In this document: positions 1 to 13,276 of the stretch, one piece after another
How the letters are laid out: every line of letters starts with the position of its first letter
How positions within the stretch are numbered: position 1 is the first letter of the stretch
NCBI GenBank assembly: GCA_025602915.1
Contig: JAHLJZ010000069.1
Span: forward strand, 62,001 to 126,000
Direction of reading: 5' to 3'
Length of the DNA stretch: 64,000 nucleotides
Origin: Paraphysoderma sedebokerense
Taxonomy: Eukaryota > Blastocladiomycota > Physodermatomycetes > Physodermatales > Physodermataceae
Notes under the pieces: generated by a model
The model's input: only the letters and a program-made list of their open reading frames with translations
Told to the model about the DNA's origin: nothing
Databases searched by the model: none
Made by a program: the position numbers and the translations under genes

Positions 1-3000
1 GTGGTCAATGAAGACCCGAACGCAAAGTTGATTAGGGAATTGAAGGAAGAGATCGCTATTTTAAAGCAACAGTTGGCGCTTAGAGAGGAAAACGGGGATG
101 TTGATGATGACCAGGACCAAGAAGAAGAAGATATGTCGCATGCTGAATTGTTAGCGTTACAAGATCGGTTAGGTGAAAGTGAAAAGTTGATGTCACAACT
201 TAACGGTGGGTGGTCGGCTTTTTTTGTTCTTTGATTATTGCAATTTTGGATAGATTTTCTAAAGCATGACTAACCATCGCATGTTTCATAATTTCAGAAA
301 CATGGGAAGACAAGCTTCGCAAGACCCAAGAAATTGCGCTCGAACGAGAAAAGGCTCTAGAAGAGCTTGGTATCACCTTGTCCAAAAACAGTACAGGCGC
401 CGTAGGCGTGTACACCCCGAAATGGCCGCACCTGGTCAATCTAAACGAGGATCCATTGATGTCGGAATGTCTGATATATCAACTACGACCCGGTCGGGTC
501 ACCATCGGTAAAACCCCTCACAGCGATGATCTCCACAACGGAAAGGATTTGCCACAAATTGTGTTATCCGGAGAAAACATATTAGACGAACATTGTTTTG
601 TCGTGAATGAAGACGGCATCGTGTCTATCACACCGTTACATGGAAGTTTGACATTTGTGAATGGGCATAAAATTGATGCTTTTACTGTACTGAAGAGCGG
701 AGATAGAATTCGGTTAGGAGATAACCATCGATTTAGGTTTAACAATCCCGAAGAGGTTCGCAAAGAACGAGCCCGATCGAGCAGCTCTTCTATTCTCCAT
801 TCCAACGTAGCATCCAACGAAAAATTGAATGACGAAGTTAGCGTAAACTCGGATAAACCGCCTTCTATTTCGTCTTCCCCGACATCATCGTCTCCGAAAT
901 ATTTTAGCCATTCTTACGAATCGCAATCGAACGCATCGTTCTCTAGTGAAATGTTTTTAGCTTCAGATTTATCCCCGGCGAAAAGTAGCAGATCGATTAT
1001 TCCGGATGATTTTATTGATGAGATTATTCAAAAGGAGAGAGAAAAGTTACAGAAACAGTTTTCTAAAGAGAAATTGAATATTCAGATGGAATTAGAACAG
1101 GCGCGAGCCGAAATGGAGAGGTTAAAGTTGTTGGCTCAATCCAATGGAACTTTGAATTCGGAAAAGAGTACAGATGGGAAAGAAGATAGTAGTGCGACGG
1201 CAGAGGAATCTGGGTCAACTGAATTACCCACCGCCGAGGAGTCTCGGGAGTGCCGGTCATCAACTCGAACATTCAGCAAACTGACATTTTCTAACCGGCG
1301 CAGTTCGTCGGAAGCGGAACTTATCAAGTCTGTGCTACACCATTGGAAGTGGCGAATAAGAAATGTTGCATTAATGCGATCAGTGCAACATCATATTCCT
1401 ATCATCAAAGAATCAAATATAATCGCAAAGGAACTCTCAAAGTCTGTGATGTATCAATTAACCATCTTATCATCCTCGATTTATTACACCCCGCCCAATC
1501 AAACTCATTCCTTAACCTCCTTCTGGGAATCTTCATCCTCACTTAACCTCCACTCATCATCGTCATCGTCGTCCTCTTCATCTTCTCAATCCATCTCATC
1601 CTCCGTCTCTTCTTCATTGACGTCAGATGATATCCCGACGTTATTATCAAGTAACACTCATATCCTCGCGGTAAAAGTATACGACATTCCCCACAAAAAA
1701 ATATATTACCATTCCCTCCCCGATTTCAAAAAACGACTCATCCAAATGCGAAATCAATATAACCTTCTTACGAAACCAAACTTAAAAGTTCATTTCCAAG
1801 ACTACGATCCATTCATCGATACTCTAGAATCCAAAAAAGAATATCAACTCCTCGGGTTTTCGAGGCTTCCTCTTCTTTCGTTATTCAACGATCATTCGTC
1901 TCCGTCATTCACAAATACAATTGTCGCAAATAAACCGGTAAAATTGTCGATACCGATTATACAGAATGGTACCGGCGACGTAACAGGGTGGTTAAATGTA
2001 GTTGTTACGGTATTAAAACCTAACTTGAAACAATCTTTATCGTCGTCATCGTTATCGTCTTCGTCATTGTCGAAAGCAATTCAAGAGAGTGAACAGACGG
2101 TGTTGATGGATGTGAGGATTGATTCTGCGCATGGGGTTTCTAAAAACTGGACGCAATTGCATGTTCAGTTTAGAGTTCCTGAATGGTCTGGACGGATGGG
2201 GTCCACATCTGGTTCGATTTCTTCGATTAAAGAAATTGTGGAGTTGGGTGACGGTTTAAACAAGTTGGGAGTGGAAGATGGCCAGGAAGATGAAGAAATG
2301 AAGGTTTACGCGACTGATTTGATGGAGGTGAACGATGAAGGTGTCGTCTTTTGGCGGTTTAACCAGACGGTGAAAATTGTGGGGAAAGAAGTCAACCCTA
2401 AATTTTTAAAATGGGTGGAAAACGGACTTGTTTTTGAAGTGTGGGGAAAATCAGAATCAGATGTTCGTGAGGACGCTAAATCAGAGATGAAGTCTTACGA
2501 ACGATACGTGACGGCTGCTCCGTCGCTGAGTTCTCCGGAAAAAACGTCACATTTACGAATATTATCAATGCCTCAACTTTCTAAACCAACCGGATCTCAA
2601 TTGTCGAGTAGTAAACACGAGTTTATAAGTTACATGTCTATCTCTGAACTGTCGCCATCCGGAACCTACGAACCGGTAAACATTCAACTTGATCCATCGT
2701 TGGCGTCTCATCATGGGACGTTTATACTTCAACAAGGAGTTCAAAGACGAATGAATTTATCCTTTGAAGTTATTTTTTCTTCGTCGCTTACGACGGTGTT
2801 TCAGTTGAACACCGTCAAAGATATTATCTTATCAGAAGTAAGATTACTAGACAACAAAAATAGAATTGTTTTCTCCTCTTCATCGACTTCACCATCTTCC
2901 TTGTCGCCATCGACACAAAATGTTTCGCATAAAAAAAATTCGTCCGTTCCAGTGATACTTCCGATTCAACCGAACAATATTGTCGTCTCCACGAATCAAG

Positions 3001-4599
3001 CTGGTCGTCAGATTTTACAGCTTCAAGTACCATGGGATAGTTCGTTACATGATTCCGTTCATTTCAACACGGTGACACCGTCAAATTGTAAAGTCTTGTT
3101 CAACATATCTGTTGCATTAGGCGTTACGCATCGATCGTTGGCTTCTTCATCTACGGGATCATTGCCCGAGGAAGAACCGTCAGATGAGGAAGACAAGAAT
3201 AAAGAGGAATCACGAGAGGAAGAACAAGATGAAGAAATCACGTTATCGTGGGATTGTGAATGTCAGATTTACAATCGACTTACTAGAGATTCTTCTAAAA
3301 AATCGTTAGGGTTAGGAATGAAATCGTTATCCGGTTTATTAGGTTTATCAAACTCCCATAAACCACTTCTCAAACGAACCAGTAAATTCTGGAATGTAAC
3401 GGTTACACCTAAACATCAGTTACTCCAGAGTTTGAATGAACAGAGTAGAGAGAGAGAGTATGTGAGGGGAGAAGAAGTTTTGAGTGCGAATGGGTTTGTG
3501 GTGGTGGGTGGGGAAGATAGGGGTGCTGGAATGATTACGAGGTGTTTGAGGGCGGAGGAAAAGTTGAGGTTGTTGGGGGATGTTGTGGAAGCCAAGATTG
3601 AGATTGAGAAAGTGAAGGATTGGAGGTTAGGTGGTGAATCGGGTATTCATGAAAGAATAGGGGAGGAAGAGATGGAGAAGATTGTGGAATTGTGGAAAGG
3701 GTCTGAGAAGAAGAAGGTACGCTGTTTTTTGTGAATTATTTTTATTCTCTGATTATTTTCTGGTCGCTAAACTTAATCTCGATTGTGCTTGATTGTGCTG
3801 TGACGACGACAGATACTATCTGCAGTCGATAGGTTGAAATTAATGCATACCCCCGCGACTTCTGTGGTCCCAGTGACTAGGAAAAAAGTTGAACAAATCA
3901 TTCAAGTTCGCGAAACTGTGAAACCGTTTGTCATTTTTGTGTTTTTTTAAGGGTTGGGATTTTATCTTTTTTTCAAGACTCATGTTAGAATTGATACGTA
4001 GGCCCAAGACGGCAAAAAGCGGATATATCCTTCGCTACGATTCTCAAGACGACGCTTGGATCAAGTCCTTTTTCGTGATCAAAAGGTACGTTCTCAACTA
4101 CATTAATTCCGTGGTAGACAGTCTGCTTACAAATATTGGATATTGATATTTTAGACCTTATTTATTTATATACGAGACGGCCACTGATGTGGAGGAAACT
4201 GGAGTAGTGCCATTGAGTCAGATCAAAGTCATTACGAATATGATGGATGTAAGTTTATAACAGATTGATTGTTTGTGGATGTTTCACATGTCTTGTAGTT
4301 TCTGTGATTGATTTATTTCGTGTTTTATGTATTTTTGTAGCCTGAAAATGGACAATACGTGTTTTCGATCGTGTTGGCTCACCAGAAGGATGTTATTTTG
4401 CAGGTATCGAGTGAGGTATGTCTTTGATGTTGTGTAGAGGGGTTAAAAAGAATGTGGTTTTAAGTCTTTTTGATTTTGATAGGAGGAGCTGCAACAGTGG
4501 ATTACGGCGTTGGATCCATTGCAGTCAGGAGCGATGCTGTCCAAGAAGAATTCGCGGGTGTCGCTGAAGCGGGAGCTGCAGTTGCGGGGTGCCGGGTGA
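1..4599 (+). CDS. Kinesin-3 (KIF1/Unc-104 type), C-terminal part, 5' end outside window
   Basis: Microtubule plus-end motor for vesicle or organelle transport; the motor domain lies upstream of the window. The first residues (VVNEDPNAKLIRELKEEI) are the conserved kinesin-3 neck. Exon 1 is 1-205 and exon 2 is 298-3716; the junction codon joins cleanly (aac g|aa). An FHA domain follows at about 480-765, with the family phrases ILDEHC and RLGDNHRFRFNNPEE. Next come a short coiled coil (about 1010-1130), long Ser-rich linkers and the kinesin-3 stalk region (RNVALMRSVQHHIP). A C-terminal PH domain is spread over small exons from about 3980 to 4590 (SGYILRYDSQDDAWIKSFFV ... EELQQWITALDPL). The exon join near 3,885-3,980 is not settled. 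The stop at 4597 overlaps a possible donor (GGTGAGT), so a further 3' exon cannot be excluded. Family assignment is firm. Confidence 0.92.
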
Positions 4600-5034
4600 G
4601 TTTGTATGGGGATATAGATGTGAATGTAAGACTAAGAATAGAGTGCAAGTAGAGTGTATAGACAGTGTACTGTGTGCAAGTGACGTCACGCGAAAAGAGG
4701 GAACACGGAGGGAACACGGAGGGAAGCGAAGGAGGGAGTTCACAGGTTCACAGGGGTGGTTCACAGCATTGTCCAGTTGCATCCACAGTCAAATTGCAGT
4801 TGGAATTTCTCGCCAGTTGGGCACTCCAGTTGGACACTCCAGTTGGGCAGTTCCCTCTTTTGGACGATCCACTCTGCAGCTGCAATCATTCCCTTTTTAA
4901 TATAGTATCCACGCCTTCGCGCTCCACCTCACTCCACCTCACTCCACACCCTACCGCATAACCACCACCTGAACCTCATATTCCCCACACGCTCCACCTT
5001 GGGAACTCGCTGCTGGCCACACCCACTCCCCACT
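4600..5034. other. Intergenic region with tandem repeats, upstream of ankyrin gene
   Basis: No gene seen. It is richer in GC than its surroundings and holds three short direct-repeat tracts. These are an 11-mer (ggaacacggag) near 4699-4722, a 13-mer (ccagttgggcact) repeated about three times near 4813-4850, and an 11-mer (actccacctc plus one base) near 4920-4945. It also holds a perfect TGACGTCA palindrome and an AT-rich tttttaatatag near 4892 that may serve as a TATA-like element. Confidence 0.6.
4681..4688. promoter_or_regulatory. CRE-like palindrome TGACGTCA
   Basis: Perfect eight-base palindrome of the kind bound by ATF/CREB bZIP factors. It lies about 350 bp upstream of the ankyrin gene start and just after the kinesin stop. 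Binding is inferred from the motif alone. Confidence 0.4.
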
Positions 5035-8000
5035 ATGTCTGACCTCCTGGCCCTCCTCAACGCTCCCTCGGCTGATGCATTCTCACCTTCCGATCTCGCA
5101 AACAACGATTTGCTCAAAAGACATCCTCCCTCGGCCTTGTATCCGTGGAACTCCAAATTCACGTTTTGTCCAATCTCCGGAACCTCCGCCGAACAGTCCC
5201 TCCCCTCAGGCGACCTGACCTCCAACGGACTAGCCGTGAATGGAAATGAAAAGGGTGCTGCACAAGAAAATAAATTTGTAGAGTATAGGGCCTCCCCTTT
5301 GATCTTGGCGTGCTTGGCCGGAAACTTTAATGCTGTAAAGTTCCTGATCGAAAAAGGATGTGATCCGTTGGCTGAAGATAGCCTGGGAAGGTGGGTTTTA
5401 GGCTTTTAGCCAATCTTTTCTTATTCGAATCTATCCATATTTCATTTTTCATTTCAGTGATTTTTCCCCGGTAAAAGATGTGGTTGGTTGGATTTGTTAC
5501 TAGAAAAAGTCAGATCGGATGAGAAAACGTATCGAGCTCGACACAACCCTTCGTTGTGTTTGGTGGGGTGTGGCGAAAAAGCTAATATTACCAGCGAATT
5601 TTAATATACGACTCGAAATTCATTCCGTCGCATCCGTCTAACATTTTTGTTTTACTGTTTATTCACTTTTAAATATATATCGGCTGCCATATTTTACCCC
5701 CTTTTTGACTCTGATTCAACCCTCCCACGAAAATCCCTATTCAACTAATCACCCCTATTACCTCCCCTTCATCAGAAATGCTATCGTTGCATGTACATAT
5801 GGTTTCGACACGCTAGTCATTACTTCTCAGAATCTAGAGATAATATCACAAACCCACCCCTCCCATCTAAATATTCTTCGCTATATTTTATCACATATTT
5901 CGTCAAAGTCTTCGTCCGGCAAGAAACAGATCAACCAACCACAAAATTGTGTTCATGGCATTACATTGTTGTGTTTGGCAAGTTACTTGGGAAAAGAACT
6001 CGTCGTGGAAGAATTGTTGAAGCACGGTGCAGATGTGGACGCGGTGGATTCTCATAGTGCTACACCTTTAATGTACGCCGCTCGGTAAGTGAAAAATCCC
6101 TGACAACTTTCACTTTTGAAATTGAATTGCCGCTGACTGTTACATCTATCAGAGATGGTCATATTGCAGTGGTTCGAATGCTGCTGAAACATGGCGCCTC
6201 ACCAGTAAAGAGAGATAGAAATTTATGGAGCGCGCTTGATTATGGGCAGCTCTTCCCTGACGTAGCGACAGAGCTCCGCAAATTTGTCGCTAGGGTAAGA
6301 CTAATTTCTTTATCTTTGGTTACCCAATTCAACTCTTGTCTAACAGCAACGTTCTTAGCTCTCACTACCGGCTTCCTCAACCCCACCATCGAACGAGTCG
6401 TCCCCAAATGAACAAGGCACTACCACACCTCCACAAAATCACCATAACTTGCTTTCGGCTATTAAAACGCACAACGTTCAGCTTTTATCAGCTCTTTTGC
6501 AACTCTACACCCCGGCCTCACTCAATATTCCTGACTCTGCAACTTCTCTCACTCCTCTCATGGTTGCCATCCGCATGCCTCTGCCACATATCTCCACGAT
6601 TACCCTTCTCCTGGCTCATGGAGCTGACCCCAATATACCGTCATCCACTGGCCGTATCTCGCTGCACCATCTTGCTAAAATTCCAGGCCGTGAAGATAAA
6701 CATTTATCTCTCATTGCTCAGCGATTGATTTCGTATGGATGTAAATTGGATACCATAGATAAAGCTGGAAATACAGCAATTATGTACGCTGCTGAAAGAG
6801 GATACTCAAAATTGGTCACTACCTTGTACGAAATGGGTGCACGATTAGACGTAAAAAATAGAAAAGGAAAATCTATCAAGGATATGATATCTCCAGACAA
6901 CGCGGAGCTCAAGAGTTTGGTACAAAGTAAGTGGAGTTGAGCAAAAGTTGGATCGTTCAGTTACTTCTTAAACAATGATTAACTATTCTGTTATCTCTGT
7001 CTTGATTGTGTTTAGAATATTTACCGCCATCACGGACGCAGGAGAAGGGAGCAGAATCCGAACCTTCCGTCGATGTACTTGATCCATTTAACCCTGCCAA
7101 CGCCCCATCGCAACCGCTTGAGAACACTAAAAGCGAAGGTGCCTTTTCATCTCAGAAACGTGATTCGTATTCCAACAGCAGTACGCCGCGCGAAAATCGG
7201 GCCGCTCCATTTGAAGTGATCACCGACACCAGTCCACTGTTTAAGGAAATGGATCATTCTCCGAGTAAAATATTCAGTTCGACACCGACACCCCCCACTA
7301 GCTCGCAACCCTCGTCTGACCGATCCACCCCGGGTCAGTCCAAACCTGAAATCCATCCTCGTCAGAAATCAGTTTCGTCAATCAAATCAGAGAATTTGGA
7401 GCATTTGGAAGCAGTGTTAAACCGACTAGATGCCGAATTAAGTGCCAGCGAAAATCGAACCAGTCAAGTCGCCCCAAGCGATCACTTTGATCCACCACCT
7501 CCCGTTGAGAGAACTGATACCGCTGTTCAGTATTCACCACCAAACCCGCCTGTTGATATTGAAACCCCTCGTATAAGTTCCGGTGAATTGACACCACCGG
7601 AATGGGAGAACCGGTACACCGAGTTGGTTCAGCAAGTCAATAGTTTATTAGAATCCGATCCCTCATTTTCCACACTCTCGAGCGAGCATCGTCTCTCTGG
7701 AACAACTGTTACAGATTCTCCAATGAAAGAAAATATGCCAGATTTATCGCTTCCCCGCTCACGACCCGTTTCAACGAGTAGTTTTAAACGATCCCCGCTG
7801 AAACAAAATCCGATGAATAAGATCGATTCTGGAGTGTCTTTTTCTGAACCGCCGCATCCGGAATTCGACGACGAAGAAGGAAATGAGACAATAGACGAGG
7901 ATTTAGATAGTTTACAAATGAGATATGAGATATTAACTGAGAATCTGGCCGAGATCAAAAACGACATTGACGAAGTTCAAAGTGCCTTGGAAAAAGTCAA

Positions 8001-10890
8001 AACCGATAAAATCAAAATTCGACAAGTAGAACGAAAACTTACAGCTAGAATTTCAGAATTAAAATCTAACCTATTGTCGTCTCCAACATCCACACTTCGT
8101 CAACGTGATTTTGCAACACAAACTGAACTCAACACTATACGTAACCAACTCACGGAAATCAAGAAACGTAACTCCCAAGCCGACCAGTTTGTCCAATCGT
8201 ATTCAAATGAATTTCATCGATTATGTTTAGATCGAATTCGTTTAGAAAAAGAGCGCAAAAAAGTAATGAAGGCGCTCAAAGTAGTTAAACGGAGGGGTCT
8301 ATTTGTTGAGACGATGCCGAATTTACCTCGTTCTCGTACTACGAGCGTTGAAGAAATGGAAGAAATATTTGTGGAAGAATTGAAAAGAGAAATGGAGGGT
8401 GATAAAGAGTTGATTGAGAATTTACGGAACGAGTTGGATTCTGCGAAACAAGAAATAGAAGAATTGAGAGTTGGTATAGGGAAGATCGAGAAGGATCGGG
8501 ATTCGAGTAAATCGATGGTAGATGTGGTCAATCGACATCGGTGGGAAGAAGTGAGACGAATGATGTCGGTGATTTGTACCCTTTCTTCATTGTTTCCCGA
8601 AAATGCACTGTTTGATCAACTTGGTGCTAAAACGAAAGAATCCTACGATACGATCACGTCTTCAGATCTTCCAGAGACAGCGAGAAGCGAACACATCAAG
8701 AACATTTTGGATGATGTTTGTGAATGTTATACGCATCTTGAGACTGAAACGAACAAAGTGTTTCTCAGGAATGAAGAATTAGAGAAACAAAATGAAAGGT
8801 TAACCAAGAAATCTAATGATTTAGAATTGAGCGTTGAGTTGTTGGAAGGTCGAATCGTTGCTTTAACGGCTAACCAGAATCGACTACAAGATGAAATTAA
8901 ACGCGGTTCAGAGTTATTAAATATGGTTAGCAATGCCGCAGCTCGAAGTCCGACGAAAAAGAAGGAACACTTGGTACCAATAGATACAAAGTTGTCTTCC
9001 TCTGAACCTGCCTTTGGGTTTGACGATTTCGAACGGACGTTAGAAGAACAAGAGAGGAGTACGTTACCTACACCCCCGCCGAGTACGGCCGAAACTTCAC
9101 CGGTGAATTTTTTCAAAATTGATCCAAAGCAAAAACGACGAAGTACACCACCACAGTCGCCGAGTGTTTCTAAGCCTCGCCGAACTCAAACATCGGGGAC
9201 ACAAACATCACCGCCGCAGTCAGCGAAGAAAAACGAAAAACCGACCGTCTCGTCTCGTCCGGTCAAGTCACAGTCAACAAGACCACTCGCCCGTTCTGAT
9301 TCGTCGTCTTCAGATAGTTTCCCACAATCTAAACACTCGAGGAATACCACTTCTACGTCTACCTCGTCTCGACAAGATTATCCCGAATTCGAAGATATGT
9401 CGCCTGTTATGGAAACTTATGTTCGAGCTTTAGAATCTGCTAGTGCGGCATATCAACATCTGGCCGCCTCTTCTCCCAATGCTTCCCCGAAACGACGAAA
9501 AGCTAGAAACGATAAACCCGATGTCGATTGGCTTGAACAGTTTGAAATGGAATGGGAAAGAAGAAGAGATAGGTTAGAAAAATCGGATACGTTCTCGACT
9601 ACCTCTGAATCATCTACTTCAAATTCCGGAAACGGAAGTACCAATGGAAACGGGGATATAGAATCCACTCACGGCGAGTACGAACGTCGCGGACCTCCAA
9701 GACCGATCCGGTATGAGTCTGATGAACCCGAAGAAGACGGAAGCGAGAACGTATCCGATAGCGACGACGAAGAAGATGTACTTTTGTCAAATATCAAACG
9801 AAACGGTCGATCTGTTTCTCACTCGAAATCAAAAGTTAAATCTTCCCCTGCTCGTTCTTCATCAACCGGTAGAGTTCCCGTAACTTCTACAGCTGCATCG
9901 TCTTCTCGATCAATGGATAAACATCAAAGAAGACAACAACCGACATCTTGTCTTAAAAAATCATCAAAGTACGAAGCCTCGTTTGAACCTCCGCCTCCAC
10001 CGCCAAAGAACGAGAATTTCTTTGCTCAAGCAATGAGTTTTAATAATGGGTTACCGGCTAGTCATTCTATTTTGAAAGTTTCGGGTAAAACTGTTTTACC
10101 GGGAATGTATCAGCACTTTCAGGATCGATCTGATCGAACGGAAAGTTCAAGTGGGGGTAGAAAAAAGAAACAACACGCGATTGTGGAAGAGGAAGTCGAT
10201 TATGGTAATTATTTATCTAGGTTATTTATGTTTTGTGGAAAATGAATGAACAATTAACTTTCAATTTTGATACAACAGGATCTAGCCTCCGTAAAGTAAA
10301 ATCCTACGCCAACATTCGTGACCGCGACGTTACGTCGTCTTCAACGTCTACTACCCAAAATTACCGTCGTGAACCGACACCGAATTCACCAAAAATTACT
10401 TCCGTCCGTTCAAGATCCCGCAGTATTTCCTCTTCCGTTTCTTCCGGCTCTCACAAACAATCTCAATCTTCGAAACAAACAGATGAAGTCGACTACGAAA
10501 GTCGCGGTAGAACTAGAGATTCAGAACGTGAGAGTATACCCAGTGGACATACAAACGGGGTATCAGAGTCAAGAAAGAAAAGAAGTTTAAGTGCTTTTAG
10601 TATCGGTAGAAATAGAAGTAAAAGTAGAGCGAGAAGCGAGTATCCTGATGATGAAATAGAGGGGGATGGGTCGGCTAAATCCAAGATATTAAAGTCTATT
10701 AGAAAGGTAAATTGTTTTTGTCTATTTTTCTGGTGTTCTTGTTCTTTACGGTTTGATTAACGCTGAACGGATTTTTCTTTTTTGGGCGAATGGATAGATG
10801 AACTCTACCCTTGGATTTTGGAAACACGGCAAACACGAAGAACATTCTGCTTCAACACAGTATAGATCTACTACATTGCAAGCATTCTAA
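5035..10890 (+). CDS. Large ankyrin-repeat and coiled-coil protein
   Basis: Function not recognised. Seven exons join in phase: 5035-5390, 5776-6084, 6153-6294, 6359-6926, 7016-10204, 10279-10706 and 10798-10890. The N-terminal third has ankyrin repeats, such as ASPLILACLAGNFNAVKFLI, GITLLCLASYLGKELVVEEL, ATPLMYAARDGHIAVVRMLL and NTAIMYAAERGYSKLVTTLY. A Pro/Ser/Thr-rich stretch follows, then coiled coil at about 7890-8930 with a short break near 8540-8740. The C-terminal third is Ser/Arg/Pro-rich and looks disordered, with a PPPPPP tract near 9990. The codon halves on both sides of the 6927-7015 intron (A|AA) support one gene rather than two. A scaffold role is inference. The start is the first ATG before the ankyrin block. 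Confidence 0.8.
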
Positions 10891-11510
10891 GTCCCTCCCA
10901 TCTAAGTAATATCCGTTAAAATTTCTGTACCCTCGAATCCTCGCCTTTTCGGCTTACATGCTCTTCGGCGCTTTGTGTGTCTGTTTTCTATTCCAGTATC
11001 GTAGATTAGTGTTACTACTCAAATGTTGTTTTATTGATGTTGAATATATGATTGTATCGATTTATTTTTTTTAGTGATTTTGTGGTGTAACTATGAATAT
11101 GTGGAATATGTTGAATTTTTGGGTTGTTGTATTGAATGCGGTTGTCGCTTTTGTAAATAGTTGAATTGTTGATTATTATTGTGGTTTGTATTAATACATT
11201 CATTCATTGTCAAGAATAACTTGTGCAAACTGCAAAGTATAGTAAAATACAAATCAAGATTTCGCGCAATGCGCATTTACCACTTTAATTCACTTGGACA
11301 GTTGACGAACGGTTCGCGTCTTTTTGTTTCCCAAATGACCCAAGCGAACATGGTAAATGCACCTTCCACAATTCCTCCCTTCCTTTCTCCGTCTCTTTCC
11401 TCTTTCTGTATCTATTTTCCAGAAGTTTTGGAAAAATTAAGAAATACAGATCACCTATAAGTCATAACCCATCACCCCCCTTCGGACATTCCAACAACGA
11501 CTTATCAAAG
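10891..11510. other. Intergenic, AT-rich
   Basis: The 3' flank of the ankyrin gene and the promoter of the deacetylase-family gene. It is AT-rich (for example tatttttttt near 11065). No supported gene. Confidence 0.6.
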
Positions 11511-13258
11511 ATGCCTTTCAAAAAGTTAGGCCGCAAATCAAACAAAAATGCTGCACCCGAAAATACTACACCCTCTGCTGAGCCAGTAACAGATTCAACC
11601 CCCGTTGCAGCCACCACCACCACCACCTCTTCCTCGACTGGACCCACACTTCTTCGTCGTCGTCCCAAACCGACAGAAGAATCCAAGGCATCCGTGCAAT
11701 CTAAACCGAAATCTGGGTCTTCCTCGTTCACCCGTCTTGCGGTTTTAACGTTCTTGGCTGTCGGGGTTTTCTCTACTTTGTATCTCTCCCAAACTGGGTC
11801 CTCTGGAAATGAAGTTCTCGAGGTTTTAAATCGTATTAAAAGAGCTGCTACTGGGTCATCTGGAAGTGCAGGTTTGTAGTCTCTATAGTTTCGTTTTATA
11901 AAATTACCGAGTTAAATTGGAGAGGTGGAGATGAACAGTTGAGTAAAGTTATTCGAGGTTTGTTAACTTGTTATTTTTGTGTGGTTGTGTGATGATGGGT
12001 TAGATGAAATCCCTGTATCTTGTAAGAAACCCGATACCATCGCTATGACTCTTGATGATGGTATGTATCATTTTTATTGTGAAGTGATCTCTACTTTTAA
12101 TATTCTAACTTGAATTTTATAGGACCTGGGTACGAATTTGATAATTTTATCTTTATCTTCTTTTAGAGTGGTGATGGAATAGAAGATTGACATTTCAATT
12201 TGTTAATAGTGAAGCAACAGACAAGTACCTTGACGTTTTCAGATCTCAAAACGTTAAAGTTACTTTTCATTTTTACCCCGGTATCATTGATACTTTCCGT
12301 AACGGGGCGTTATGGGTTAGACGTGCTGCACAAGAAGGTGAGAATGATGAATGGATTCTTTTGAATTTCTTGATGAGTGGTTTGACTTATTTTCTTTTGT
12401 CCGTTTCTTCCGTGTAGGTCATATCATTGGTGTCAGATTCAACCCTAATCTCGATCCTAGAAAATTGAGTAACTCTGAATTGGCTAAAGAACTCGGTATT
12501 TTGGTTTTTTGTAATCTATTTTATTGTAGTTGAGGTGTTAATTCTGATTGATTTTGTGTATTGTGAACGCATACAGCTGCTCACTCTGAAGGAATCAAGA
12601 AACACACTGGTAGACATCCGAAATACCTCCGGTAAATTATTTTTGTTTGGAATTGGTGCGGTGTTAGGATGTTCGACTGATATTCCTTTTATTTATTAGC
12701 TTCAACTACCAACAATATGATAACCGTGTTATCAACATCGCCCACACTATGGGTTTCATTGTTACCGCTCACAACATTGACAGCGGTGACTACAGATTCA
12801 AAGATTGGGCTGGCAATCCCGGTGGTGAAATTCACCGTGTATACTATGAACAATTGGCTGCCAGTAAAGGCGGTTCTTTTATTTCTTTACACCGCGATTT
12901 GAACTCTGCTGCCGCAACTGTCATGGAAGATTTGATTGCCAATGTTAAGGGAAGAGGATACTCCATTATCACCTTACAAACTTGTTTGGAAACTAAAGAC
13001 CCGTACAGAGGTATGTATTTTTGAGTTTTAATACCCTTTCGAGATCTTTAAAATGTGAGAATCAAATGTTAACCACCGGTTATTTCCAACCATTGCATCT
13101 TGTCATGCAATCTAGGCTCCAACGAAGTTCCTACTGAAAATCAACTTGATGAAGCTTCTACAAATGATCGAGTTAAACAAAACAACTTTGCCTCCTCCAC
13201 TGTTCCGTCTTTTACAGTGTTGGCTGCCCTTGTCGTTGCTTTCGTCATGATGTTTTAG
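11511..13258 (+). CDS. Chitin/polysaccharide deacetylase (CE4, NodB) family protein, probably inactive
   Basis: Membrane-anchored CE4 relative acting at the cell surface or wall. Exons: 11511-11871, 12004-12060, 12123-12129 (7 nt), 12210-12337, 12418-12495, 12577-12631, 12700-13010 and 13116-13258. The protein has a Ser/Thr/Pro-rich N-terminus, an internal hydrophobic helix (FTRLAVLTFLAVGVFSTLYL), the NodB fold and a hydrophobic C-terminus (FTVLAALVVAFVMMF) of the GPI-signal type. Motif 1 (TLDDGPG) keeps both Asp residues. The metal-binding HxxxH of motif 2 is replaced in GHIIGVRFNPNLDPRKLS, and motif 3 (RPPYG in active enzymes) reads RFNYQQ. The motif 5 region keeps a His (SLHRD). Family homology is clear from order and spacing. 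Loss of catalysis is inferred from the missing zinc ligands. Confidence 0.85.
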
Positions 13259-13276
13259 ATTTGGATGATTGAATGG

